A DNA stretch of 64,000 nucleotides from assembly GCA_000716465.1 (NCBI GenBank), contig JNWL01000034.1, positions 1 to 64,000 on the forward strand, in the 5' to 3' direction. Origin of the DNA: Streptomyces bikiniensis. GTDB taxonomy: Bacteria; Actinomycetota; Actinomycetes; Streptomycetales; Streptomycetaceae. Made by a program: the position numbers and the translations under genes. The notes under the pieces are model-generated. The model did no database searches, was not told the origin of the DNA, and worked only from the letters and a program-made list of their open reading frames with translations. The stretch's first letter is position 1. Each line of letters opens with the position of its first letter. Below, one piece after another: positions 39,661 to 48,026 of this stretch.

Positions 39661-40167
39661 GTGACTTCAGGTACGACACCGGGCCTGGCCCGGTTCAACA
39701 CCTCGGCGGACAGCGAGGCCCTCGCCGCGCTCCACGAGGTGTGCTCCAGCTCGGCGTGGGGGAGCAAGATCCTCGCCCAGCGCCCGTACGCCACCGCCGA
39801 AGCCCTCTTCCTCGCCAGCGACGCCGCCATGGCCGAGCTGACCGCCGAGGACCTGGCCGAGGCGATGGCCGGGCACCCGCCGATCGGTCGTCCGAAGGCC
39901 GGGGACCCGACCTCCTCCCGCGAGCAGAGCGGGATGGCCGGCGCCTCCGAGGAGCTCAAGGCCGAGATGCTCGAACTCAACCTGGCCTACCAGGACAAGT
40001 TCGGTCATGTCTTCCTCATCTGCGCCACCGGCAGGAGCGGCGAGCAGATGCGCGACGCGGTCCGCGAGCGGATCGGCAACTCGCCCGAGACGGAGCGCGA
40101 GATCGTCCGCACCGAACTGGGCAAGATCAACCGCATCCGGCTGACCCGCCTCGCCGAAGGCGCGTAG
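39661..40167 (+). CDS. 2-oxo-4-hydroxy-4-carboxy-5-ureidoimidazoline (OHCU) decarboxylase
   Basis: Last step of urate-to-allantoin conversion, giving S-allantoin. At 168 aa it has the normal length. The catalytic His is in AGHPPIGRP, the Glu in SREQSGMAGA, and the distal Arg in LGKINRIRLTRL. LNLAYQDKFGHVFLICATGR is the family hallmark. The start is GTG 39661. First gene of the operon with HIU hydrolase, uricase and a permease. Confidence 0.95.
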   Translation: MTSGTTPGLARFNTSADSEALAALHEVCSSSAWGSKILAQRPYATAEALFLASDAAMAELTAEDLAEAMAGHPPIGRPKAGDPTSSREQSGMAGASEELKAEMLELNLAYQDKFGHVFLICATGRSGEQMRDAVRERIGNSPETEREIVRTELGKINRIRLTRLAEGA

Positions 40168-40230
40168 GCCCCGCGAAGGGCCCGCGAGCCCCGCAGAGGA
40201 CTCGTAGCAAAAGAGGAAGGGAGCTCCGCA

Positions 40231-40635
40231 ATGAGCACCGACACCACGGCCTCGGTGTCCACGCACATCCTGGACACCAGCATCGGCCGCCCCGCCGAGG
40301 GCGTCGCCATCGCCCTCGCGGCCCGCGCCGGCTCCGACGCGGAGTGGACCGCGCTCGGCGGTTCCGCCACCGACGCGGACGGACGCTGCAAGGACCTGCC
40401 GGCCCTGCCGGAGGGCACCACCCACGTACGCCTCGACTTCGAGACCGAGGCGTACTTCTCGACCCAGCACAGTGCGAAGAAGCAAGCCGAGGCGCAGCAG
40501 GACGCCCCCCGCGTAAGGGACAGCGGTGCGTTCTTCCCGGAGGTGGCGATCACCTTCGCCGTCACCCCGGGCGAGCACTACCACGTACCGCTGCTGCTCA
40601 ACCCGTTCGGCTACTCCGTATACCGAGGGAGCTAG
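40231..40635 (+). CDS. 5-hydroxyisourate hydrolase (transthyretin-related)
   Basis: Hydrolyses the uricase product 5-hydroxyisourate. A 134-aa protein with the three family motifs: STHILDTSIGRPAEGV (His), a central FFPEVAITFAV with the Arg/His region, and the C-terminal tetrapeptide YRGS. ATG 40231 is preceded by GGAAGGGAG. A short insertion rich in Lys and Gln (HSAKKQAEAQQDAP) follows FETEAYF. Confidence 0.95.
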   Translation: MSTDTTASVSTHILDTSIGRPAEGVAIALAARAGSDAEWTALGGSATDADGRCKDLPALPEGTTHVRLDFETEAYFSTQHSAKKQAEAQQDAPRVRDSGAFFPEVAITFAVTPGEHYHVPLLLNPFGYSVYRGS

Positions 40636-40640
40636 CAGAC

Positions 40641-41564
40641 ATGCCCACGATTCTCGGCCAGAACCAGTACGGCAAAGCAGAGAACCGCGTCGTCAAGATC
40701 ACGCGGGACGGCGCCACCCACCACATCAAGGACCTGAACGTCTCCGTCGCCCTCTCCGGCGACCTCAGCGACGTCCACCTCACCGGCTCCAACGCCAACT
40801 GCCTCCCCACCGACACGACGAAGAACACCGTCTTCGCGTTCGCCAAGGAGTACGGCATCGAGTCCGCCGAGCAGTTCGGCATCCACCTCGCCCGCCACTT
40901 CGTGACGAGCCAGGAGCCGATCAAGCGCGCCCGGATCCGGATCGAGGAGTACGCCTGGGAGCGCATCGCCTCCTCCGACGCCAACTCCAAGTTCATCGGC
41001 GCCGACGAGGTCAACCACTCCTTCGCCCGCAAGGGCCAGGAGACCCGCGTCACCCAGATCACCTACGACGGCGAGAAGTGGGAGGTCATCTCCGGCCTCA
41101 AGGACCTCGTCGTCATGAACTCCACCAACTCGGAGTTCTGGGGCTACATCAAGGACCAGTACACGACCCTCCAGGAGGCGTACGACCGCATCCTGGCCAC
41201 CCAGGTGTCCGGCCGGTGGCGGTTCAACTGGACCGACGACGACCAGCGCATGCCCAACTGGGAGCGGTCCTACGAGCAGACCAGGAAGCACATGCTGGAG
41301 GCCTTCGCGGAGACCTACTCGTACTCCCTCCAGCAGACGCTCTACCAGATGGCCACCCGGATCATCAACCACCGTTCGGAGATCGACGAGGTCCGCTTCT
41401 CGCTCCCGAACAAGCACCACTTCCTGGTCGACCTCGAACCCTTCGGCCTGAAGAACGACAACGAGGTCTACTACGCCGCCGACCGCATGTACGGCCTCAT
41501 CGAGGCCACCGTCCTGCGTGACGGAGCCACGGCGCAGATCCCGGTCGACATGACCAACCTCTAA
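40641..41564 (+). CDS. urate oxidase (factor-independent urate hydroxylase)
   Basis: Oxidises urate to 5-hydroxyisourate and releases H2O2. The 307-aa protein has two T-fold repeats. GQNQYGKAENRVVKITRDG (catalytic Lys), LPTDTTKNTVFAFAKEYGIE (catalytic Thr), and LPNKHHFLVDLEPFGLKND are hallmarks. It starts 5 bp after the HIU hydrolase stop. It ends TAQIPVDMTNL, without the SKL peroxisome tag, as expected in bacteria. Confidence 0.97.
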   Translation: MPTILGQNQYGKAENRVVKITRDGATHHIKDLNVSVALSGDLSDVHLTGSNANCLPTDTTKNTVFAFAKEYGIESAEQFGIHLARHFVTSQEPIKRARIRIEEYAWERIASSDANSKFIGADEVNHSFARKGQETRVTQITYDGEKWEVISGLKDLVVMNSTNSEFWGYIKDQYTTLQEAYDRILATQVSGRWRFNWTDDDQRMPNWERSYEQTRKHMLEAFAETYSYSLQQTLYQMATRIINHRSEIDEVRFSLPNKHHFLVDLEPFGLKNDNEVYYAADRMYGLIEATVLRDGATAQIPVDMTNL

Positions 41565-41581
41565 GCGGCACCTGAGTGACC

Positions 41582-41613
41582 GGCCCCCGCCCGCCCGCAG
41601 TCGGGCGGGGGCC
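41582..41613 (+). terminator. hairpin between uricase and the permease
   Basis: GGCCCCCGCCCG (41582-41593) and CGGGCGGGGGCC (41602-41613) form a perfect 12-bp stem. It ends 25 bp before the permease start. It may partly terminate transcription or simply stabilise the uricase mRNA; readthrough is likely because no promoter is visible after it. Confidence 0.6.
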
Positions 41614-41638
41614 GCACCAGACCGGAGGGAACCTTCCC

Positions 41639-43045
41639 ATGGCACAGCCTGCACAGGGGCCGGCAACCGCCGAAGGCCCGTGTTCCACCCCCTCGTCCTC
41701 CCCGGCCCCCTGCCACCCGGTGGACGAGAAGCTCCCCGCCTCGCGGCTCGTCCCCGCGGCGCTCCAGCACATCGCCGCCATGTACGCCGGCGTCGTCACC
41801 CCTCCGCTCATCATCGGCCAGGCCGTCGGCCTCGACGCGGCCGGCATGACCCGGCTCATCGCCGCCAGTCTGCTGATCGCCGGCTGCGCGACCGTCCTGC
41901 AGACCCTCGGCGCCGGACGCTTCGCCGGCAACCGGCTCCCGTTCGTCAACGCCGCCTCGTCCGCCGGCATCGCCCCGATGCTCGCCATCGCCGAGACCAG
42001 CGCCCCCGGACACCAACTGCCCGCCATCTACGGCGCGGTGATGGTCGCCGGAGTCTTCTGCCTCGCCGTAGGACCCTTCTTCGGCCGGCTCCTGCGCTTC
42101 TTCCCGCCGCTCGTCACCGGCGTCGTCATCACCCTCATCGGGGTCACCCTGATGCCCGTGCCCGTCGCCTGGGCCCAGGGCGGGGACCGGACCGCCGCCG
42201 ACTTCGGCGCCATGCGGTACCTGGCCCTCGCCGGCTTCACCCTCGTCGTCATCCTGCTCTTCCAGCGCTTCGGCAAGGGCTTCGTCAAGCAGATCGCCCT
42301 GCTCCTCGGCCTCCTCATCGGCACCCTCGCCGCGATCCCCTTCGGGATGGCCGACTTCGGCGCCCTGCGCGAGGCACCCGTCGCCGCCCTGCCCGCCCCC
42401 TTCGCCTTCGGCGCCCCCGAGTTCCAGCCCGCCGCGATCCTCTCCCTGTGCATCGTGATGCTGGTCCTGATGACCGAGTCCAGCGCCGGGATGCTCGCCC
42501 TCGGCGAGATCTGCGAGCGGCGCACCGACGGCCGGACCATCACCCGCGGCCTGCGCACCGACGGCATCGCCACCCTCCTCGGCCCCGTCTTCGGCGGCTT
42601 CCCGACCTCGGCCTTCGCCCAGAACGTCGGCGTCGTCTCGCTGACCCGGGTCCGCTCCCGGTACGTGGTCGCCACCGCCGGCTGCGCCCTGCTCGTCCTC
42701 GGCGCCTTCCCGGTCCTCGGCGCGGTCGTCTCCACGGTCCCGATGCCCGTCCTCGGCGGCGCCGGCATCGTCCTCTTCGGCTCGATCGCGGTCAGCGGCA
42801 TCCGCACCCTCTCGGAAGCCGGACTCGACGACAGCTCCAACATCATCCTGGTCGCCGTCGCGCTCGGAGCGGGCATCATCCCGCTCGCCGCCCCCACCTT
42901 CTACGCCGACTTCCCGGCCTGGGCGCAGACCGTGCTCGGCTCCGGCATCAGCGCGGGCGCGCTCGTCGCCGTCCTGCTCAACCTGTTCTTCCACCATCTC
43001 GGCACCCGGAGCCGTCACACGGCCCCGGCACTCAAATCCTCCTAG
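41639..43045 (+). CDS. nucleobase:cation symporter-2 (urate/xanthine permease), first copy
   Basis: A 468-aa NCS2 permease with about 14 TM segments. LQHIAAMYAGVVTPPLIIGQ is the TM1 QH motif, MTESSAGMLALGEICERR the TM8/9 motif with the substrate-binding Glu, and FPTSAFAQNVGVVSLTRVRS the TM10 motif. Members import urate, xanthine or uracil; operon context favours urate or xanthine. The start is ATG 41639 behind GGAGGGA. Confidence 0.92.
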   Translation: MAQPAQGPATAEGPCSTPSSSPAPCHPVDEKLPASRLVPAALQHIAAMYAGVVTPPLIIGQAVGLDAAGMTRLIAASLLIAGCATVLQTLGAGRFAGNRLPFVNAASSAGIAPMLAIAETSAPGHQLPAIYGAVMVAGVFCLAVGPFFGRLLRFFPPLVTGVVITLIGVTLMPVPVAWAQGGDRTAADFGAMRYLALAGFTLVVILLFQRFGKGFVKQIALLLGLLIGTLAAIPFGMADFGALREAPVAALPAPFAFGAPEFQPAAILSLCIVMLVLMTESSAGMLALGEICERRTDGRTITRGLRTDGIATLLGPVFGGFPTSAFAQNVGVVSLTRVRSRYVVATAGCALLVLGAFPVLGAVVSTVPMPVLGGAGIVLFGSIAVSGIRTLSEAGLDDSSNIILVAVALGAGIIPLAAPTFYADFPAWAQTVLGSGISAGALVAVLLNLFFHHLGTRSRHTAPALKSS

Positions 43046-43093
43046 GGTCCTGCCGTGCCCACACCACCCCCGAGGAATGAAGGAAGCACCGCC

Positions 43094-44485
43094 ATGGCAG
43101 CACCTTCGGCAGCCCCCCAACGGATCGTCGTCGAGAACGCGGCGATCGCGACCGTCGACGCGAACGACACCGAGTACGCCTCCGGGTACCTCGTCGTCGC
43201 CGACAACAAGATCGAGTCCATCGGCGCCGGCAAGGCCCCCGAGGGCCTGGAGAACGTGGTCCGGCGCATCGACGCCACCGGCCACCTGGTCACGCCCGGC
43301 CTGGTCAACACCCACCACCACTTCTACCAGTGGATCACACGCGGCCTGGCCACCGACCACAACCTCTTCAACTGGCTGGTGGCGCTCTACCCGACCTGGG
43401 CCCGCATCGACGAGCAGATGGTCCGCGCCGCCGCCCGGGGCTCGCTGGCGATGATGGCCCGCGGCGGCGTCACCACCGCCATGGACCACCACTACGTCTA
43501 CCCGGTGAACTCCGGCGACCTCTCCGGCGCCATCATCGGAGCCGCCTCCGAGATGGGCGTCCGCTTCACCCTCGCCCGCGGCTCCATGGACCGCAGCGAG
43601 AAGGACGGCGGCCTGCCGCCGGACTTCGCCGTCGAGACCACCGAGGGCGCGCTCGCCGCGACCGAGGAGACCGTGAAGCGGTACCACGACGCCTCCTTCG
43701 ACGCGATGACCCAGGTCGCCGTCGCCCCCTGTTCCCCCTTCTCCATCTCCACCGAGCTGCTCCGCGAGGGCGCGGCGCTCGGCCGCCGGCTGGGCGTGCG
43801 CATGCACACCCACGGCTCGGAGACCGTGGAGGAGGAGAAGTTCTGCCACGAGCTCTTCGGCATGGGCCCGACGGACTACTTCGAGTCCACCGGCTTCCTC
43901 GGCGAGGACGTGTGGATGGCGCACTGCGTCCACATGAACGACTCCGACATCGCCGCCTTCGCCCGGACGAAGACCGGTGTGGCGCACTGCCCGTCCTCCA
44001 ACGCGCGCCTCGCCGCCGGCATCGCCCGCGTACCGGACATGCTCGCGGCGGGCGTCCCCGTCGGCCTCGGCGTCGACGGCACCGCCTCCAACGAGTCGGG
44101 CGAGCTCCACACCGAGCTGCGCAACGCGCTCCTCATCAACCGCCTCGGCGCCCACCGCGAGGCCGCGCTCAACGCCCGCCAGGCCCTGCGCCTCGGCACC
44201 CACGGCGGTGCGCAGGTCCTCGGCCGCGCCGACAGCATCGGCTCCCTCGAAGCCGGCAAGCTCGCCGACTTCGTCCTCTGGAAGATCGACGGCCTCGGCC
44301 ACTCCACCATCGCCGACCCGGTCACCGCCATCGTCTTCGGCGCGGCGGCCCCGGTCACGGCCTCCTTCGTCAACGGCAGGCAGATCGTCGAGAACGACCG
44401 GCTGCTCACCGTCGACGAGGACACCATCGCGCGCGACGCGCGCACGGAGGCGCAGCGCCTGGCCCGCATCGCGGCCCAGGCCTGA
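43094..44485 (+). CDS. 8-oxoguanine deaminase
   Basis: Converts 8-oxoguanine directly to urate and ammonia (EC 3.5.4.32). A 463-aa amidohydrolase. Metal ligands are in LVNTHHHFYQWITRGL, the catalytic region in HTHGSETVEEEKFC, WMAHCVHMNDSD and VGLGVDGTASNESGELHTEL (metal Asp). The double-His-extended HHHFYQW motif and FNWLVALYPTWARID match 8-oxoguanine deaminases rather than guanine deaminases. It lies 48 bp after the permease and feeds the uricase of the same operon. The start is ATG 43094 behind GAAGGAAG. Confidence 0.9.
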   Translation: MAAPSAAPQRIVVENAAIATVDANDTEYASGYLVVADNKIESIGAGKAPEGLENVVRRIDATGHLVTPGLVNTHHHFYQWITRGLATDHNLFNWLVALYPTWARIDEQMVRAAARGSLAMMARGGVTTAMDHHYVYPVNSGDLSGAIIGAASEMGVRFTLARGSMDRSEKDGGLPPDFAVETTEGALAATEETVKRYHDASFDAMTQVAVAPCSPFSISTELLREGAALGRRLGVRMHTHGSETVEEEKFCHELFGMGPTDYFESTGFLGEDVWMAHCVHMNDSDIAAFARTKTGVAHCPSSNARLAAGIARVPDMLAAGVPVGLGVDGTASNESGELHTELRNALLINRLGAHREAALNARQALRLGTHGGAQVLGRADSIGSLEAGKLADFVLWKIDGLGHSTIADPVTAIVFGAAAPVTASFVNGRQIVENDRLLTVDEDTIARDARTEAQRLARIAAQA

Positions 44486-44812
44486 CCCTCCCCACGGAGT
44501 CCGGCCGAGGGGGACGGCCCTCGGCCGGTCGCCGCGGATCCGAGCGGGATCCGCGGCAGCCGACCGGGAGGTGCCGTACGCAGAAGACCTACGGCACCTC
44601 CCGGAACGGTGACACCGCCCGCACCCCCACCGGGCACCCCGTCCGCACCCCCACCGGGCACCCCGCCCGCGCCGCCGCCTCCGCGGCCGCACCACCCGGC
44701 CTCCCGAGGCCCCTCCCCGCGACGAGCCGCACCTCCCGCACCCCGCACCGCATCGCACCACCTCCCAGACACCCGCGTCGCCGCCGACGTGTAACCGACC
44801 GGAGGAACCGCC
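44486..44812. other. 327-bp spacer with two hairpins and a 24-bp repeat
   Basis: GCCGCGGATCC/GGATCCGCGGC (44531-44541 and 44547-44557) and GAGGTGCCGTA/TACGGCACCTC (44568-44578 and 44590-44600) are two perfect 11-bp stem-loops, likely tandem terminators after the deaminase gene. A 24-bp unit is duplicated at 44619-44642 and 44643-44666. No motif-1 or motif-2 palindrome and no gene are visible. The promoter of the next permease must lie here. Confidence 0.7.
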
Positions 44813-46261
44813 GTGGCATCCAAGCCCCAGGTTCGCAATGCACAAGACGCAGGCTCCGCCCCCGAAGACCGCGAGAAGCATCCGGTCGACGAGACGCTGC
44901 CCCCAGTGAAGATGCTCACCAGCGGTCTCCAGCACGTGGCCGCCATGTACGCGGGCGTCGTCGCGCCGCCCCTGATCGTCGGAGCGGCCGTCGGCCTCTC
45001 CGGCACCGAACTCACCTTCCTCACCGGCGCCAGCCTCTTCACCGCCGGCCTCGCCACCTTCCTCCAGACCCTGGGCGTCTGGAAGATCGGCGCCCGCCTG
45101 CCGTTCGTCAACGGCGTCACCTTCGCCGGCGTCGCCCCGATGCTCGCGATCGTCGACACCACCGACGACAAGGCCGACGCGCTCCCCGTGATCTTCGGCG
45201 CGATCATCGTCGCCGGACTCCTCGGCTTCCTCGCCGCCCCCTGGTTCTCCCGGCTCGTCCGGTTCTTCCCGCCGGTCGTCACCGGCACCGTCATCACCCT
45301 CATAGGCGTGTCCCTCCTCCCGGTCGCGTTCGGCTGGGCCCAGGGACCCAACCCCCAGGCGAAGGACTACGGTTCGACGACCTTCCTCTCCCTCGCCGGC
45401 ATCACCCTCGTCGTCGTCCTGCTCCTGCGCCGCTTCACCCGCGGCTTCCTCAAGCAGATCGCCGTCCTGGTCGGCCTCGTCATCGGCACCCTCATCGCCA
45501 TCCCGTTCGGCGTCACCGACTTCTCCCCGGTGACCGAGGCGGACATCGTCGGCTTCCCGTCCCCCTTCCACTTCGGCGCCCCGCAGTTCGCCCTCGCCGC
45601 GATCATCTCCATGTGCGTGGTCATGCTGGTCTCCATGACCGAGTCGACCGCCGACATGCTGGCGCTCGGCGAGATCGTGGAGCGGCCCGCCGACGAGAAG
45701 ACCATCGCCGCCGGACTGCGCGCCGACACCCTCGGCTCCGCGATCAGCCCCCTCTTCAACGGCTTCATGTGCAGCGCCTTCGCCCAGAACATCGGCCTGG
45801 TCGCCATGACCCGGATCCGCAGCCGCTTCGTCGTCGCCTGCGGCGGCGGCTTCCTGGTCCTCATGGGCCTCTCGCCGGTCGCCGCCTCGCTCATCTCGGT
45901 CGTGCCCCGTCCGGTCCTCGGCGGCGCGGGCGTCGTCCTCTTCGGCTCGGTCGCCGCCAGCGGCATCCAGACCCTCGTCAAGGCCGGCCTGGAGAAGGAC
46001 AACAACGTCCTGATCGTGGCCGTCTCGCTGGCCGTCGGCATCATCCCGATCACGGCGCCGGAGTTCTACCACGCCTTCCCGGAGACCGCGAAGATCATCC
46101 TGGACTCCGGCATCTCGACCGGCTGCGTCGCCGCCGTCCTGCTCAACGTGGTCTTCAACCACCTGGGCCGGCGCCGGGACGACGACGAGGTCACCGCGCC
46201 GATGGAGCCCGGCGAGGAGATCTCCGGCAGCCGCACCGCGAAGGCGGCGCACGTCCACTGA
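44813..46261 (+). CDS. nucleobase:cation symporter-2 (purine permease), second copy
   Basis: A 482-aa NCS2 permease, a paralogue of the copy at 41.6-43.0 kb. GLQHVAAMYAGVVAPPLIVG, SMTESTADMLALGEIVERPA and FMCSAFAQNIGLVAMTRIRS are the TM1, TM8 and TM10 motifs. The MCSAFAQN variant differs from TSAFAQN in the first copy, suggesting a different purine preference. The start is GTG 44813 behind GGAGGAA. The stop overlaps a possible CTG start of the next gene. Confidence 0.92.
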   Translation: MASKPQVRNAQDAGSAPEDREKHPVDETLPPVKMLTSGLQHVAAMYAGVVAPPLIVGAAVGLSGTELTFLTGASLFTAGLATFLQTLGVWKIGARLPFVNGVTFAGVAPMLAIVDTTDDKADALPVIFGAIIVAGLLGFLAAPWFSRLVRFFPPVVTGTVITLIGVSLLPVAFGWAQGPNPQAKDYGSTTFLSLAGITLVVVLLLRRFTRGFLKQIAVLVGLVIGTLIAIPFGVTDFSPVTEADIVGFPSPFHFGAPQFALAAIISMCVVMLVSMTESTADMLALGEIVERPADEKTIAAGLRADTLGSAISPLFNGFMCSAFAQNIGLVAMTRIRSRFVVACGGGFLVLMGLSPVAASLISVVPRPVLGGAGVVLFGSVAASGIQTLVKAGLEKDNNVLIVAVSLAVGIIPITAPEFYHAFPETAKIILDSGISTGCVAAVLLNVVFNHLGRRRDDDEVTAPMEPGEEISGSRTAKAAHVH

Positions 46262-47118
46262 ACCCGCACCCCGTCCCCCCGGCCGCCCCGGCCCCCGCCC
46301 CCACGGCGGGGCCCGGGGCCGCCGCGCGCACGGCGCCCCCGGGAACGACCGGGAGCGCCACGGGGACCGGAACCGGCACCGGGACCGGCGCCAGGGCCGG
46401 GACCGGGACCGGGAGCGGGGCCAGGAGCGGCATCGGCAACGGAACCGGCACCGGCACCAGGCCCGGGACCGTCGTCCTGATCAACCCCAACACCTCCGCC
46501 ACCACCACCGCGATGATGACCGCCATCGCCAGGCGCGCCCTGGGACCCGCCCACCCCGTCCGGGGCGTGACCGTCGCCCGGGGGCCGCGCATGCTCACCG
46601 ACCTCGCCGCGCTGCGCGCCGCCACCCCCGAGGTCCTCGCCGCGGGAGCCGCCGCCACCGCCGGCGGCGGCTGCGCCGCCCTCCTCGTCGCCGCCTTCGG
46701 GGACCCGGGCCTGGACGCCCTGCGCGAGGCGACCGGACTCCCCGTGGCCGGCCTCGGCGAGGCGGCGCTCCTGGAAGCGGCCGCCGACGGCGCCCCGTTC
46801 GGCATCGCCACCACCACCCCGCTCCTGGCCGACCCCATCACCGCCCGGGTGGCGGAACTCGGGCTCTCCGACCGGTACACGGGCCTGCGGCTCACCGCCG
46901 GCGCCCCCGAACGCCTCTCCGCCGACCCGGCGGCGCTCCTCGACCGCCTGGAGCGGGCGGTCCGCGCCTGCGCGGAACGCGACGGGGCCCGCACCGTCGT
47001 CATCGGCGGCGGCCCGCTCGGCGAGGCGGCCGAGGAGCTCAGGACCCGGTGCGCGGTCCGGATCGTCGCCCCGATCCCGGCCGCCTGCCGGTCGCTGGCC
47101 CGCCTCCTGACGGAGTGA
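46258..47118 (+). CDS. Asp/Glu/hydantoin racemase-family protein without catalytic cysteines
   Basis: The core from about 46471 is a 216-residue HyuE-type fold: TVVLINPNTSATTTAMMTAI, VAAFGDPGLDALREATGLPV, GLGEAALLEAA, TTPLLADPI. Known racemases have Cys at the ACFGD position and in LGCAG. Here these are VAAFGD and IGGGPLG, so classical two-base racemisation is unlikely. No ATG, GTG or TTG occurs in frame between the permease and the core. CTG 46258 (overlapping the permease stop as CTGA) or CTG 46477 are the only choices, so the start is uncertain. Context suggests allantoin racemase ancestry. Confidence 0.7.
   Translation: MNPHPVPPAAPAPAPTAGPGAAARTAPPGTTGSATGTGTGTGTGARAGTGTGSGARSGIGNGTGTGTRPGTVVLINPNTSATTTAMMTAIARRALGPAHPVRGVTVARGPRMLTDLAALRAATPEVLAAGAAATAGGGCAALLVAAFGDPGLDALREATGLPVAGLGEAALLEAAADGAPFGIATTTPLLADPITARVAELGLSDRYTGLRLTAGAPERLSADPAALLDRLERAVRACAERDGARTVVIGGGPLGEAAEELRTRCAVRIVAPIPAACRSLARLLTE
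46363..46470 (+). repeat. hexanucleotide-like GGNACC repeat region
   Basis: About 108 bp of imperfect 6-bp units (GGAACC, GGCACC, GGGACC and variants) encode a Gly-Thr-rich stretch (GTGTGTGTG, then ARAGTGTGSG) just before the conserved racemase-fold core. This looks like slippage expansion, and it occupies the place where a normal start codon would be expected. Confidence 0.75.
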
Positions 47119-47140
47119 CGACGGAAGGCGCCCGCCCCGC

Positions 47141-47800
47141 TCACCCCTCCACCGCGATCCGGCGCCGGCACTCCCGCGCCAGGGACGGATACGCGGCGCC
47201 GATCGCCTCGTACAGGCGCCTGCGCAGCAGCCGTTCGGCCTCGCCGCGTCCGGTTTCGCCGTACAGGCCGTCGAGCAGCGTCTCGTACCGCGCGAGGGCA
47301 TGCCGCAGATAGCTCACCTGCCACCGTACGAGCGACCCGGCGGGCGCCCCGGCCGTCCGCGCCGTGCCCTTGCCGTCCGGTCCGGGCGCCCCGGCCGTCC
47401 GCATCCCAGCCTTGCCGTCCGGTCCGGGCGTCCCCGGGCTCCGGGCCCCCAGCAGGTGCCGGTGGCGGACGGCGCGGCGCTCCAGCTCGGGGCCGGGCAG
47501 CCGGGGCACCTCGATCGGCTCCGTGCGGATCGCGGTGAGGACGGCGGCCCGCCGCCGCTCGGCGTACGCCCCGGTGGCCGAGGAGCGGGCCCGCGAGAGC
47601 GCCGCCGCCTCGGCGAACTCGGGCGTCCGCTCCACGGTCTCCACCCGGGCGAGCAGATAGAGCCGCACGGGCGCGAGGGACCAGCGGCGCGGGTCGCGCC
47701 CCTGCACGTCGGGCGTGCCGAGCAGGTCCCGGACCATCGCGTCGGTCCAGCCGCGCCCGCGCATTCCGGCGAGCGACACATAGGTCGTACGGTCCGTCAT
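47141..47800 (-). CDS. conserved-looking hypothetical protein with GWTD motif
   Basis: A 219-aa protein. The N-terminal 65 residues form a compact domain (MRGRGWTDAMVRDLLGTPDV, then WSLAPVRLYLLARVETVERT) like those in actinobacterial proteins of unknown function. A repeat-encoded loop (GAPGPDGK units, about residues 120-150) separates it from a helical C-terminus (VSYLRHALARYETLLDGLYG). No catalytic motif is visible. The start is ATG 47800. It converges on the racemase-family gene. Confidence 0.75.
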   Translation of the reverse strand: MTDRTTYVSLAGMRGRGWTDAMVRDLLGTPDVQGRDPRRWSLAPVRLYLLARVETVERTPEFAEAAALSRARSSATGAYAERRRAAVLTAIRTEPIEVPRLPGPELERRAVRHRHLLGARSPGTPGPDGKAGMRTAGAPGPDGKGTARTAGAPAGSLVRWQVSYLRHALARYETLLDGLYGETGRGEAERLLRRRLYEAIGAAYPSLARECRRRIAVEG

Positions 47801-48026
47801 GTTTCCCCCAGAACTCGACTACGGAGAGTGACGATCCCAGTGAAGCGCACCCCACTGACAACGCCCCGCCACCGGCACCGCCTCTTCGCCGGCACCGCCT
47901 TTTCTTCGGCACCGCCTCTTCATCGACTTCTTCGGCGGCGCCCCTTCATCGACGCCGCCCCCTTGTCGAGCCCGTTCCGACTGTGCGATATAGGTCTGGA
48001 CCTTTCCCACGGACGGAGGCCGTACC

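Noticed and set aside
41561..46258. A 1565-codon open frame on the minus strand
   Set aside because: It runs antisense to five well-supported genes (both permeases, the deaminase and neighbours) and is a GC-bias shadow: Gly/Asp/Glu-rich, without domains.
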